NCBI RefSeq assembly: GCF_003097315.1
Contig: NZ_QDDL01000005.1
Coordinates: forward strand, 186,001 to 250,000
Length of the DNA stretch: 64,000 nucleotides
Source: Pelagibaculum spongiae
Lineage (GTDB): Bacteria; Pseudomonadota; Gammaproteobacteria; Enterobacterales; Pelagibaculaceae
Direction of reading: 5' to 3'
The notes below the pieces were generated by a model. That model saw only the letters and a program-made list of their open reading frames with translations, was not told the DNA's origin and made no database searches. Below are positions 40,326 to 49,094 of this stretch, piece by piece (positions within the stretch are counted from its first letter, which is position 1; each line of letters opens with the position of its first letter). Made by a program: the position numbers and the translations under genes.

Positions 40326-41192
40326 CTATTCAATATTCTGAATCTGTTCCCGCATTTGCTCAATTAACACTTTAATATCGACCGATGCACCGGTGGTGTC
40401 TGATGCGGCGGATTTTGAAGAAAGTGTGTTGGCTTCGCGGTTCATTTCTTGCATCAGGAAATCCAAGCGACGGCCAATGACGCCACCTTTGGTTAAAATG
40501 CGACGAACTTCGTTTATATGAGTGACTAGCCGATCCATTTCTTCATCAACATCGAGCTTTTGAGCTAATAAAACCAGCTCTTGCTCTAGTCGCTCAGGGT
40601 TAGTTTCGGTGACGATTTGAGTTAGTCGATCGCGAATTTTTTCTTGCTGCTTGGCGATGATTTCTGGCACCAGTTTGCGCACTTCTGTGACATGGCTATC
40701 AACCTTATCCAGTCGCGGCAAAATGTGGTTTTTCATTTCTTCGCCTTCACGCATACGCGCTTCAAGCATGTTGTCCAAAGCGGCATCTAAACCGGCTAAG
40801 GCGACTTTTTGCAATGCTTCTGGTGTGGCCGATGAGGTTTTTAAAACACCGGGCCAGTTGAGTACATCAATTGCAGTTACTGGGGCAGAGTCCCAAAAAA
40901 TTGACTGTACTTTTCGAGTGGCATCAGACAAAGCTTTGGCTGTTTCTTCATTGACTTGCAGACTTTCTGAACCTGAAGACAGCTGGTACTTGAGGAAGAT
41001 ATCGACCTTGCCGCGGCTTAGCTTGGCTTTGATTTTTTCACGCAGCGCATTTTCTAGCTCTCGCATTTGCTCTGGCAGTTTAATATTCATCTCAAGATAA
41101 CGGTGGTTAACCGATCTTAATTCCCAAGTGACAGACCCTGCTTCGCCTTGCTCTGTATGTCTCGCGAAGGCGGTCATGCTTCTGACTGTCAT
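40326..41192 (-). CDS. yicC: YicC/YloC family endoribonuclease
   Basis: The product is 288 aa. The N-terminal MTVRSMTAFAR and WELRSVNHRYLEMNIKLPEQMRELE, and the C-terminal DUF1732 block KGGVIGRRLDFLMQEMNREANTLSSK are diagnostic. The family is now described as endoribonucleases involved in RNA turnover. It is divergent from rph, as in many gammaproteobacteria. Confidence 0.94.
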   Translation of the reverse strand: MTVRSMTAFARHTEQGEAGSVTWELRSVNHRYLEMNIKLPEQMRELENALREKIKAKLSRGKVDIFLKYQLSSGSESLQVNEETAKALSDATRKVQSIFWDSAPVTAIDVLNWPGVLKTSSATPEALQKVALAGLDAALDNMLEARMREGEEMKNHILPRLDKVDSHVTEVRKLVPEIIAKQQEKIRDRLTQIVTETNPERLEQELVLLAQKLDVDEEMDRLVTHINEVRRILTKGGVIGRRLDFLMQEMNREANTLSSKSAASDTTGASVDIKVLIEQMREQIQNIE

Positions 41193-41420
41193 ACGGTTCC
41201 CCTTACCATGCCTAATAAAAATTACTTGGGGAGTGTAATCGACTTAAGGCTTGGCAGAAAACCCCAGCAGCTTATTGGACTGAAATAGGCTGCGTTTGAT
41301 CAGGTTTATCGGTTAATAGACTATCTGTTTCTATTGCCGATATTCCTACCCGACAATAACGGCAGAACCCGTTATACTGCGCAGCATTTGATCCCCTATT
41401 CATAGTCTTGGAATCTTTAT

Positions 41421-42137
41421 ATGCGCCCTAGCGAGCGAGCAGTAGACCAACTTCGCACCATCAAAGTTACCCGTAATTTCACTTGTCATGCCGAAGGCTC
41501 TGTGCTGATTGAATTTGGCAATACCAAGGTGTTATGTAATGCCACAGTAAGCGAAGAGATTCCTCGTTGGTTGCGTGGCCAAGGCCAGGGTTGGGTGACT
41601 GCGGAATATGGCATGTTGCCGCGCGCAACCCATACCCGTAACCGTCGTGAAGCGGCTAGCGGTAAGCAAGGTGGCCGTACCATGGAAATTCAACGACTGA
41701 TTGCCCGTAGTTTGCGCGCAGCGGTCAATCTGAAAACCCTTGGTGAGAATTCGATCACTGTTGACTGTGATGTGATTCAGGCCGATGGCGGAACACGGAC
41801 AGCTTCCATTACCGGCGGTTGCATTGCATTGTATGACGCACTGCAGAAAATGGTTGAAGCCGGAAAGTTAAAGAAAAATCCGATGGAGCGTTTTGTTGCT
41901 GCAATCTCGGTCGGTATCTATAAAGGCACGCCAGTTCTGGATTTAGATTATCCAGAAGATTCTGATGCTGAAACTGATATGAACGTTGTGATGGATGAAA
42001 ACGGCGGCTTTATCGAAGTTCAGGGTACTGCAGAAGCTGCGCCTTTCTCGGCAGAAGAAATGAGCAATATGCTGGCACTGGCGCAAAAAGGTATTAACGA
42101 CCTAGTTGCCGTGCAGAAAGAAGCTTTAGGCCTTTAA
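41421..42137 (+). CDS. rph: Ribonuclease PH
   Basis: Phosphorolytic 3' exoribonuclease that trims tRNA precursors. It is 238 aa, full length. The motifs [51 protein letters not shown] and [19 protein letters not shown] are clear. Unlike the common laboratory E. coli K-12 allele, the gene is intact to the end. Confidence 0.97.
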   Translation: MRPSERAVDQLRTIKVTRNFTCHAEGSVLIEFGNTKVLCNATVSEEIPRWLRGQGQGWVTAEYGMLPRATHTRNRREAASGKQGGRTMEIQRLIARSLRAAVNLKTLGENSITVDCDVIQADGGTRTASITGGCIALYDALQKMVEAGKLKKNPMERFVAAISVGIYKGTPVLDLDYPEDSDAETDMNVVMDENGGFIEVQGTAEAAPFSAEEMSNMLALAQKGINDLVAVQKEALGL

Positions 42138-42143
42138 TGGCTT

Positions 42144-42176
42144 AATCGAGGTGGTGGTTTTGCTGCCACCTCGATG
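42144..42176 (+). terminator. Hairpin between rph and pyrE
   Basis: ATCGAGGTGG pairs with CCACCTCGAT around an 11-base loop, 7 bases after the rph stop. There is no T run, so this may be a pyrE leader hairpin rather than a true terminator; rph-pyrE attenuation is known in enterics. Confidence 0.55.
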
Positions 42177-42237
42177 ATTCAATTTCATATTTCATCGAAA
42201 ATCCAATATAAGCAGAAGTAAATCGGAGCTTGGTAAA

Positions 42238-42894
42238 ATGGCCTTACAGCAGTATCAGAGAGAATTTATTGAATTTGCAATTTCTCAGGGCGTTCTGAAA
42301 TTTGGTGAATTTACCCTGAAATCTGGTCGGGTTAGCCCTTACTTTTTTAATGCAGGCTTGTTTCAGTCGGGCAGTGCGTTAGCGCATTTGGGCCGTTGTT
42401 ATGCCAAGGCGATTGAAGCGACTTCAATTGATTATGATTTATTGTTTGGCCCAGCCTATAAGGGCATTCCTCTAGTAAGTACCACGGCAATTGCCATGGC
42501 CGATCACCATAATAAAGATCTTCCTTGGTGTTTTAACCGTAAGGAAAAAAAGCAACATGGTGAAGGTGGTCAGTTGGTGGGCGCACCGTTAAAAGGCAAG
42601 GTTTTGCTGATTGACGATGTAATTACTGCTGGTACAGCGATTCGAGAGTCTATGGAATTGATTAGCGCTGCTGGTGCAGAACTGGCGGGCGTGGTGATTG
42701 CTTTAGACCGACAAGAAAAGGGTCAAGGCGAGTTGTCAGCGGTACAAGAAGTAGCACGAGATTTTGGGGCACCGGTGATTTCTGTGGTGAGTCTCTCGCA
42801 ATTGGCAGAATATTTACAGGAACAATCGACGCAAGCTGATATTCTTTCATCTATTGATGCATATCGTGAACGATACGGCATAGCAGTTGAATGA
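42238..42894 (+). CDS. pyrE: Orotate phosphoribosyltransferase
   Basis: Makes orotidine 5'-phosphate from orotate and PRPP in pyrimidine synthesis. The product is 218 aa with GGAG upstream. The PRPP-binding signature [17 protein letters not shown] and the loop [14 protein letters not shown] are present. The gene follows rph as in E. coli. Confidence 0.96.
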   Translation: MALQQYQREFIEFAISQGVLKFGEFTLKSGRVSPYFFNAGLFQSGSALAHLGRCYAKAIEATSIDYDLLFGPAYKGIPLVSTTAIAMADHHNKDLPWCFNRKEKKQHGEGGQLVGAPLKGKVLLIDDVITAGTAIRESMELISAAGAELAGVVIALDRQEKGQGELSAVQEVARDFGAPVISVVSLSQLAEYLQEQSTQADILSSIDAYRERYGIAVE

Positions 42895-42966
42895 ACGGCA
42901 CGGCAGTGCGTTAATGTCTAGAGTAATACTATGCATGTGCCCAGGCGGAACCCAGGCTCGGAATAT

Positions 42967-43962
42967 ATGACCAAAATAAACAAAAAAACAGGATTTGGAT
43001 TTTCTCTGATACGACAGGCATTGCTTGTTGGATTGGCTGGTTTGCTATTGGCGCAACCCGCATCAGCAGAGAGAAAAAGGTTTTATCGTTATATTGACGA
43101 AGGTGGTCGTACGGTAATTAACTATACTATTCCGCCCAAGTATGCCGCCAAAGGTTATGAAATTATTAACGAAAATGGCATGGTGCTAAAAAAAATTGCA
43201 GCAGCACTGACTCGCCAAGAATACAAAGCTCAACAGGATGCCAAACGACAAGCTAAGTTGTTGCAGGCCAAGGCCACCAAAAAGAAAGCAGAGCAGAGCC
43301 GTCTTGATGCCATTCTGACTTCGACTTATACCAGCGTGCAGGACATCTTATATTCGATGTTGAAAAAGCTCGGCAATCTGGAAACTCAAATTAACGTTAC
43401 CCAAGGCAATATAGGCCGGTTGAATGATCAGGCAACTGACTTTCTGACTAATGCTGCCAATCTAGAACGTGCCGGTAAAGCGATTCCCGCCAGCTTAACC
43501 AGAAATATTCACGATACCCGCCGTCAGATTGCTGAAAGCCAGTCGTTCATTGAAAAGAAAAAGGCTGAAAAATCACAGATTCGTTCACGTCACATGGAAG
43601 ATATTGTTCGCTTTCAGCAGATTCGGGAACGAGAACCACACAGATTTATTCGTTATCCTTCGCAGCGAGTGAGCTGTTTCTCCCCGAACCAATGCCAGAA
43701 GTTGTGGCAGAAAGCGGTTCGCTTTGTTGAGCAAAAAGCCACAGAGCCATTGGAAGTGCAACAAGACGGTTTGCTGATTACTCGCCAGCCTAATCAGAGC
43801 GAAAGTGTTTCAATGATGCTGACCCAGGTTTCGCAAAAGCAAGAAACCTGGATCGTAATGGAAGCGCATTGTAAGGCCTCGATTGTTGGTGAGCGATTGT
43901 GTTCCAGTGATTCAGTAAAAATCTTACCGGCCATTTTCCAAGATCGATTAAGTGCTAACTAG
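42967..43962 (+). CDS. Periplasmic DUF4124-type coiled-coil protein
   Basis: I prefer ATG 42967 (331 aa), which begins a signal peptide ending LAQPASA; ATG 42931 would add 12 residues. A DUF4124-like segment follows (FYRYIDEGGRTVINYTIP), then a long coiled coil (about residues 65-205, rich in K, A, Q and E), then a C-terminal domain with three or four cysteines (VSCFSPNQC, EAHCKA). Similar proteins are found next to pyrE in other gammaproteobacteria; the role is unknown. Confidence 0.7.
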   Translation: MTKINKKTGFGFSLIRQALLVGLAGLLLAQPASAERKRFYRYIDEGGRTVINYTIPPKYAAKGYEIINENGMVLKKIAAALTRQEYKAQQDAKRQAKLLQAKATKKKAEQSRLDAILTSTYTSVQDILYSMLKKLGNLETQINVTQGNIGRLNDQATDFLTNAANLERAGKAIPASLTRNIHDTRRQIAESQSFIEKKKAEKSQIRSRHMEDIVRFQQIREREPHRFIRYPSQRVSCFSPNQCQKLWQKAVRFVEQKATEPLEVQQDGLLITRQPNQSESVSMMLTQVSQKQETWIVMEAHCKASIVGERLCSSDSVKILPAIFQDRLSAN

Positions 43963-43977
43963 TTTTACCGATTAACA

Positions 43978-44202
43978 CTACGCCTGCCAAAACCACTTGC
44001 GGCTCTCTTTGAGGGCCGCAGTGCGTTCCAGACCAATATCTTTCAACAATTGATCGCTCAACTGAGCCAGTTGCCGCCGCTGTTGAGCGCGGGCAAACCA
44101 GAGCTTAATAGTATCAAATAACCCTTTGACCACCGGTTGATGGCTGCTTTCAATGGCGGGTTGTTTGAGTTCTGATGAATTAACAACGGCTGGTGAATGC
44201 AT
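43978..44202 (-). CDS. DUF1127 (YjiS-like) protein
   Basis: A 74-aa protein whose C-terminal half, RRQLAQLSDQLLKDIGLERTAALKES, is the DUF1127 motif. These short Arg-rich proteins have been tied to RNA and phosphate or carbon metabolism in some alphaproteobacteria. It is divergent from a MocR-type regulator, a common pairing, and the operator between them suggests it is a target of that regulator. Confidence 0.85.
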   Translation of the reverse strand: MHSPAVVNSSELKQPAIESSHQPVVKGLFDTIKLWFARAQQRRQLAQLSDQLLKDIGLERTAALKESRKWFWQA

Positions 44203-44295
44203 GCTGAATCTCCTGAGTTTGCTTATGGCTAGCTGGTAAATTCAGTCTGAGTGATTCACTATCACCATTACAGATTCAGAAAAATAGAATTTAAA

Positions 44296-44355
44296 CCAAT
44301 ACAGACAGGTAACTTCCTATTCTGTATTGGATAAAAAAACATCAATCTGTACTGA
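44296..44355. promoter_or_regulatory. Operator half-sites between the DUF1127 and MocR genes
   Basis: A perfect inverted repeat CCAATACAGA (44296-44305) and TCTGTATTGG (44321-44330) is followed by a third half-site TCTGTACTGA at 44346-44355, one 25-base step further. This is the layout expected for MocR dimers, whose two wHTH arms bind separated half-sites. The site probably controls both divergent promoters. Confidence 0.7.
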
Positions 44356-44388
44356 TTAATATTCAGCTGTTGCTGCACAGGAAAAGTC

Positions 44389-45813
44389 ATGGCCAAGAAA
44401 CGCTACCAGATTATCGCTGAAGAACTGTTGTTACAGATTGAGCAGGGGCGCTGGCATGCCGGGCAAAAGCTACCTTCATTGCGCAGTTTGGCCGATCAGA
44501 AGCAGGTCAGCATCTCAACGGTGCAGCAAGCCTATTGGTTGATGGAAAGACGAGGTTGGGTTGAGGCTAAAAACAAATCTGGTTTTTATGTCAGTAGCGA
44601 TGCGGTACTAGAAACGCAATTGCCTCGTAAGCCGGGTTGTAAAATTATTCCTTGTGGTTTGTCACAATGGCGAATTTCACTTAATTCAACCAATCATGAT
44701 CCAGATGAAATCCCTCATTTGTTTGGCAGAGCGACACCAGATTTAACCCTTTCTTCGCTTAATCCACTGAAAAAATCCTTATCGCGACTGGCGCGTTCAG
44801 CCAACCCAATTAGTTTGGGATATGGTGCGCTGCAGGGTGTCGATAGTTTGCGGCAACAAATTGCCCGGCGAATGATTGATGGTGGCTGTAAGGTATTGCC
44901 ACAAGAATTAATTATTACTTCTGGTTGTCAGGAAGCAATTTGCTGTGCATTGCAAGCGGTGACCCAGCCGGGCGATATTGTCGCTTTTGATTCACCCACC
45001 TATTACGCAATTATTCAGATGATTGAAGCGATGGGACTGCAAGCGCTCGAAATTCCAGCCGACCCAACCACGGGTATTAGTATTGGTGCATTACAATTGG
45101 CGATGGAAAAATGGCCAATAAAAGTCTGTGTTTTAACGCCGAATTTTGGAAATCCGCTCGGTTATTTAATGCCAGATGAAGATAAGAAAAAAATTATCGA
45201 TTTATTAAATCTGCATGATGTACCGCTGATTGAAGATGATATTTATTCAGATCTAGATTTTCGTCCCGGTAGGCCAAAAGCGATTAAAGCATTTGATACA
45301 GAAGACAGAGTGATTTTATGCTCTTCTTTTTCAAAGTCAGTTGTGCCGGGTGTTCGCGTGGGTTGGGTTATTCCAGGGCGATATTTTGAACAGGTTGAAC
45401 AGCAGAAATATATTGTCAGTTTAAATAGTGCAACTCTGCCGCAGCTGGCGATGGCAGAGTTTTTAGAGGGTGGCCATTACGACCGGCATATTCGCCGGGT
45501 AAAACAGCTTTATGCCCACCGGCGAGATTTAGTAAAAGACCTTATTCGTAAATATTTTCCTAAAGGCACTCGAATCAGCTGCCCAAAAGGCGGGCTAATG
45601 CTGTGGGTTGAGCTGCCTCAATCTATCGATGCACTTAAGCTTTCGACTGCGGCCCTTAAACAAGGGATTAGTATTGCACCGGGACCGATGTTTAGCGTCA
45701 GCGATAAATACAGTCATTATTTTCGATTTTGCTATGGCAGCTTTGATGAAATTAAAGATATTGCAGCAGTTGAAAAGTTAGGTGAATTGGCTTATGGATT
45801 GTCGAAATTATAA
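44389..45813 (+). CDS. MocR-family transcriptional regulator (GntR HTH plus aminotransferase domain)
   Basis: The product is 474 aa. Residues 1-75 form a GntR winged helix (LPSLRSLADQKQVSISTVQQAYWLMERRGWVEAK). The rest is a fold-type I aminotransferase-like domain that binds PLP, with the lysine in SSFSKSVVPGVRVGW and the NPLGYLMP motif. Such proteins sense PLP or amino acids and control a divergent gene, here the DUF1127 gene. The final 150 or so bases are copied at 47668-47858, beyond the next cargo gene. Confidence 0.9.
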   Translation: MAKKRYQIIAEELLLQIEQGRWHAGQKLPSLRSLADQKQVSISTVQQAYWLMERRGWVEAKNKSGFYVSSDAVLETQLPRKPGCKIIPCGLSQWRISLNSTNHDPDEIPHLFGRATPDLTLSSLNPLKKSLSRLARSANPISLGYGALQGVDSLRQQIARRMIDGGCKVLPQELIITSGCQEAICCALQAVTQPGDIVAFDSPTYYAIIQMIEAMGLQALEIPADPTTGISIGALQLAMEKWPIKVCVLTPNFGNPLGYLMPDEDKKKIIDLLNLHDVPLIEDDIYSDLDFRPGRPKAIKAFDTEDRVILCSSFSKSVVPGVRVGWVIPGRYFEQVEQQKYIVSLNSATLPQLAMAEFLEGGHYDRHIRRVKQLYAHRRDLVKDLIRKYFPKGTRISCPKGGLMLWVELPQSIDALKLSTAALKQGISIAPGPMFSVSDKYSHYFRFCYGSFDEIKDIAAVEKLGELAYGLSKL

Positions 45814-46269
45814 GATCTTGATCATTCTAAAGGATCTTTCTGATGATTTGTTTGTCAAAAGGTTGAAATCCTCCTTTTCGGTATTTTTCTATGAGCCTCA
45901 CGTATGTTTTAAATAACTGAAAGTGAATTGAAATGTTTAGTTTTTGATTGAAGTAGCAAGAAAGATTAGCTGTTAAGGCCAGAGATGTTTAATTACTCGA
46001 AAAGAGAAGGTTGATATGTAATCTGAGCAAAATCATTGCAAGGTTGGTAGAGTTTGAAGGTATTGTTGAAGTTTTTATCGATCAAATTAACAGCAATCAA
46101 GCAAACAAATAGAAAACCTCTAGAGATATTTTTTAATCGCACGATCTTTAAATAGATTTAATTATTAATAATTTTAACATATGGTAGACTGGTAGTCTGG
46201 TAGACTATAGATGTTATGATAATAATTAATGTAAGTTTTGCATTTAATAATAAAGAAGGATAAGTAAGA
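45814..46269. other. Gene-free AT-rich stretch with a triple 8-mer
   Basis: No coding frame is supported. At 46183-46206 three adjacent 8-mers read GGTAGACT, GGTAGTCT, GGTAGACT, so the stretch is both a tandem and a partly inverted repeat. It lies 64 bases before the lipoprotein start, and may be an operator for that gene. GAAGGATAAG before 46270 is the ribosome site. Confidence 0.4.
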
Positions 46270-47379
46270 ATGTATAAAAAATTATCAACTGTTATTGTTG
46301 TCACTGTTATAGCGATGGGACTGACTAGTTGTAAAAAAGAAAATACAACTGAAGAATCGTCAAATACAACAATCCTGTTATCATCTGGGCAGCAAGCATC
46401 AGCAGTAATTAGCCAATATACATTGCCAGATAATTTAGATTCAGATGTTTACGAACCTTATTTCCGTCCCTACAGTCACAACGGAATCGTTTATTTTCCA
46501 AATGACAATATCAATAGTTTGCTCGCTTTTAATGCTGTACCAGACTCAAACTTACCCGAACCAATTTTTATTGTCAGCCAAATTAATGATGTAAGAATCA
46601 CGGGAAGTGTTGCAGCTAACAATAGCCAGTTTTTTGTAGAAAATGCAGGCATATCTGTTTTTAACAATCCGATTACTTCAGGTGGTCAACTCACATCAGC
46701 GTTTAAATTAGGTGGTGGTGACTTTAGTGAATGTTCAAATCAACTGAGATTTTCTGATGATATTTCAGTTAGTGAAAATCATTTAGTCGTTGCTAATACT
46801 AACCGTGTATTGATTTGGAATTTACCTATAATCGCTAATAATCAACCTGCTGACATAGTGCTAGGCCAAAATAGTTTCACCAGTTGTGTTGCCAATGATG
46901 ATAACCAAGACGGTGTTGCAGATGCTAAGCCAACAGCTAGAACATTAGATAACACAGAAGCTGTCTGGACTGATGGCAAACGATTAATTATTCAAGATAA
47001 TAATAACAACAGAGTTTTGATATGGAATAGTTTTCCTAATCAGAATTTTCAGCCTGCCGATGTTGTATTGGGACAAGCAAGTTTTACGACCAATACCGAA
47101 AATGATACTAATCAAGATGGCCAGCCGGACCAAAATATCGATAATAGAGTGCTGAGTTTTGGCTATTCTCAGTTTAATGCAAACAGTGAGCAAATCTGTG
47201 TACCTGATAACAATAATGATAGAGTTTTGATTTGGAATAATTTTCCAAAAAATAATTTTACGCCAGCAGACGTAGTGTTAGAAGCTAGCAACCCCTCGTC
47301 TTGTGCTTTTGTTGATGATAGTTTGATTGTTGGTGATTATGGAAATGAGCGTTTTCTTATTTTTAAAGATCAAAAATAA
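46270..47379 (+). CDS. Lipoprotein with NHL-like beta-propeller repeats
   Basis: The product is 369 aa with a lipobox MGLTSC (Cys about 17), so membrane-anchored. At least three repeats carry the pattern NRVLIWN-P-AD-VLGQ-F (near residues 178, 253 and 318), as in NHL/beta-propeller proteins of bacterial surfaces. It is AT-rich and lies between the MocR gene and a fragment of metY, so I take it as acquired cargo. Function unknown. Binding to surface polymers or proteins is only a guess. Confidence 0.6.
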   Translation: MYKKLSTVIVVTVIAMGLTSCKKENTTEESSNTTILLSSGQQASAVISQYTLPDNLDSDVYEPYFRPYSHNGIVYFPNDNINSLLAFNAVPDSNLPEPIFIVSQINDVRITGSVAANNSQFFVENAGISVFNNPITSGGQLTSAFKLGGGDFSECSNQLRFSDDISVSENHLVVANTNRVLIWNLPIIANNQPADIVLGQNSFTSCVANDDNQDGVADAKPTARTLDNTEAVWTDGKRLIIQDNNNNRVLIWNSFPNQNFQPADVVLGQASFTTNTENDTNQDGQPDQNIDNRVLSFGYSQFNANSEQICVPDNNNDRVLIWNNFPKNNFTPADVVLEASNPSSCAFVDDSLIVGDYGNERFLIFKDQK

Positions 47380-47382
47380 CTT

Positions 47383-47420
47383 TATAAAAAGTCTCTCACT
47401 ACTAAAATAGTGAGGGGCTT
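47383..47420 (+). terminator. Rho-independent terminator after the lipoprotein gene
   Basis: The stem of AAGTCTCTCACTA and TAGTGAGGGGCTT (with G-U pairs) around CTAAAA ends in TTTT. Confidence 0.85.
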
Positions 47421-47436
47421 TTAAATACTGAATATT

Positions 47437-47655
47437 GACTAACTGCAGCCAGTGCTTGGTCAACATGCTCGATATCAATAGATAAACGAACCATATCGGA
47501 ATTGATGGTGAGCAGTGATTGCGAAGTGACAAGCTAGTGATTTCGCATCACCAACATTGCTTGCTGAATTGGCGGTAGAATCATAAGATACGGCTTTGGT
47601 ATTACGATGTTGACTATCGATATCTTGAGATGAAGTAAAGCGAACTTCGTGCTAT
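47437..47655 (-). pseudogene. Degraded metY fragment
   Basis: The first part, 47437-47560, matches the 3' end of metY (49095-49275) in reverse orientation, including GCAGCCAGTGCTTGGTCAA and GTGATTTCGCATCACCAA-like strings. The part near 47595-47655 matches an internal metY stretch (about 49925-50005, CTTTGGT, ATCGA-ATCTTC, CGAACTTCG). Internal pieces are deleted and no frame is open. It lies after the cargo lipoprotein, as metY itself lies after the second cargo gene. Confidence 0.75.
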
Positions 47656-47667
47656 TGCTATAAGTCG

Positions 47668-47858
47668 AGTTGTCTCAATCTATCAATGCACTTGAGTTTT
47701 CAACCGCCGTATTAAATATACTGAGGTCAATGTCTAGTGTCAGCGATAAATACAGTCATTATTTTCGATTTTGCTATGGCAGCTTTGATGAAATTAAAGA
47801 TATTACAGCAGTTGAAAAGTTAGGCGAGTTGGCCAGTGAAATGTTAACTGTCAGTTAA
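47668..47858 (+). pseudogene. Duplicated 3' end of the MocR gene
   Basis: The 62-codon frame ends with SVSDKYSHYFRFCYGSFDEIKDI-AVEKLGELA. It matches the last 65 or so codons of the MocR gene at 45616-45813 almost base for base over the second half. The first half (NALEFSTAVLN) is more changed. It has no start region. It abuts the metY fragment and overlaps the next cargo gene by 15 bases. Confidence 0.85.
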
Positions 47859-48989
47859 ACGTTGATAAAGAATCATTGGATTAATATTTAACTTAACAAT
47901 AACTAAAATAATTAAAGCTCTATATGTATCATAATTCATTTGATACAAAAAATTAAGCCTTAAAAAAATAAAGCAATTATAAAAAATAATAGCCATCAGC
48001 CTGCTCCATGAAACTGCTTTAGGATGAATATAAGCTACTTCTTTTAAAGAACTCTTTAAATTAAGAGTGACTCCATATCCAGTTAAGTCAATTCCAGGTA
48101 TTGTAGAGGAAATTATTGGAATGTCTTCATATAAAAGCGTAGGTTTTTTTGAGAAATGTTCACAGAGTTCTTTTGCTTGCTTAAATGAAGTGCAATAGCC
48201 TACTAATTTATCGCACGGTGTATGGTTTATGAAAGAAGAAAATCTTTTTTGAATTGAAAACTTGCAATGGAGGCTTTTATTTTCTGAACTGTTCATAAAA
48301 ACAGATAGATGACATAAAACTTTGCTTATTTCTGTGCGTTTAAAATTTAAATAAACTCTATAAAGAGAATGAATCAATTTTGGTTCGTTAGATATAATAT
48401 GAATAAATGGTTTGCTTTTCATTTCTTTATCGAATTCTGAATAAGGTCTTAAATTTACTAAGCCACGTGATTTATGTTTTATTTTAAGGCTATGTGATGT
48501 AAACATCCCTCTGAAAGATAAATAAAAATCCATTTCTATACTTTCATTTTCTGCAAAATAAGGAGTGGTATCTATACCAAGATTTGTAATGTTTCTATGG
48601 TATATATCATCGCAAAGATCTGTTTCACTATATTCTTCTAAATTTATTGTTGTCAACATTTCCCATGACTGCTTAGCTTTTCTTTCCAAGGTTTGTTCCA
48701 TCGATTTTTTCTCAGAAAAGATTTGAGAATACATTAAGCTTAATTCCATTCGATCGTTTGATGCTGATACTAAAAAATTAGGGAACTTAACTTCATGTCT
48801 TTCAATTTTTTTTGTAGCATGTTCTTGATTGGTGATTGCTGCCGTTTGAACGGAAAATGTTGAAATAAGATTTGGATGGATCGGAAGGTAAGTATGAGGT
48901 TTAAGCTCTACTTGTTCTGGTTGTGAATCATCTTCTATTTCAGAGCTTTTGAAACAACCAAAGCAACAAAGTAATCTTCTTAGAGGCAT
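47844..48989 (-). CDS. Unknown cargo protein with cysteine-rich N-terminus
   Basis: I use ATG 48989 (381 aa); GTG 49031 would add 14 residues. The N-terminus MPLRRLLCCFGCFKS packs three cysteines in a basic and hydrophobic context, like S-acylation sites of proteins delivered to eukaryotic membranes. The rest has no motif I know. A hydrophobic stretch, AIIFYNCFIFLRLNFLYQ, lies near the C-terminus. It is AT-rich (about 33 percent GC by eye), unlike metY. Its position between a MocR 3' copy and metY marks it as inserted cargo. Confidence 0.55.
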   Translation of the reverse strand: MPLRRLLCCFGCFKSSEIEDDSQPEQVELKPHTYLPIHPNLISTFSVQTAAITNQEHATKKIERHEVKFPNFLVSASNDRMELSLMYSQIFSEKKSMEQTLERKAKQSWEMLTTINLEEYSETDLCDDIYHRNITNLGIDTTPYFAENESIEMDFYLSFRGMFTSHSLKIKHKSRGLVNLRPYSEFDKEMKSKPFIHIISNEPKLIHSLYRVYLNFKRTEISKVLCHLSVFMNSSENKSLHCKFSIQKRFSSFINHTPCDKLVGYCTSFKQAKELCEHFSKKPTLLYEDIPIISSTIPGIDLTGYGVTLNLKSSLKEVAYIHPKAVSWSRLMAIIFYNCFIFLRLNFLYQMNYDTYRALIILVIVKLNINPMILYQRLTDS

Positions 48990-49094
48990 ACCTAACCCAT
49001 AATCTTGATAATTATGAATGAAGATTGGCACAGATGACCGACTCTATCAAAGCAGCCAGCTTGATTAGGCTGGCTGCGAGGCATGCTTCACATA

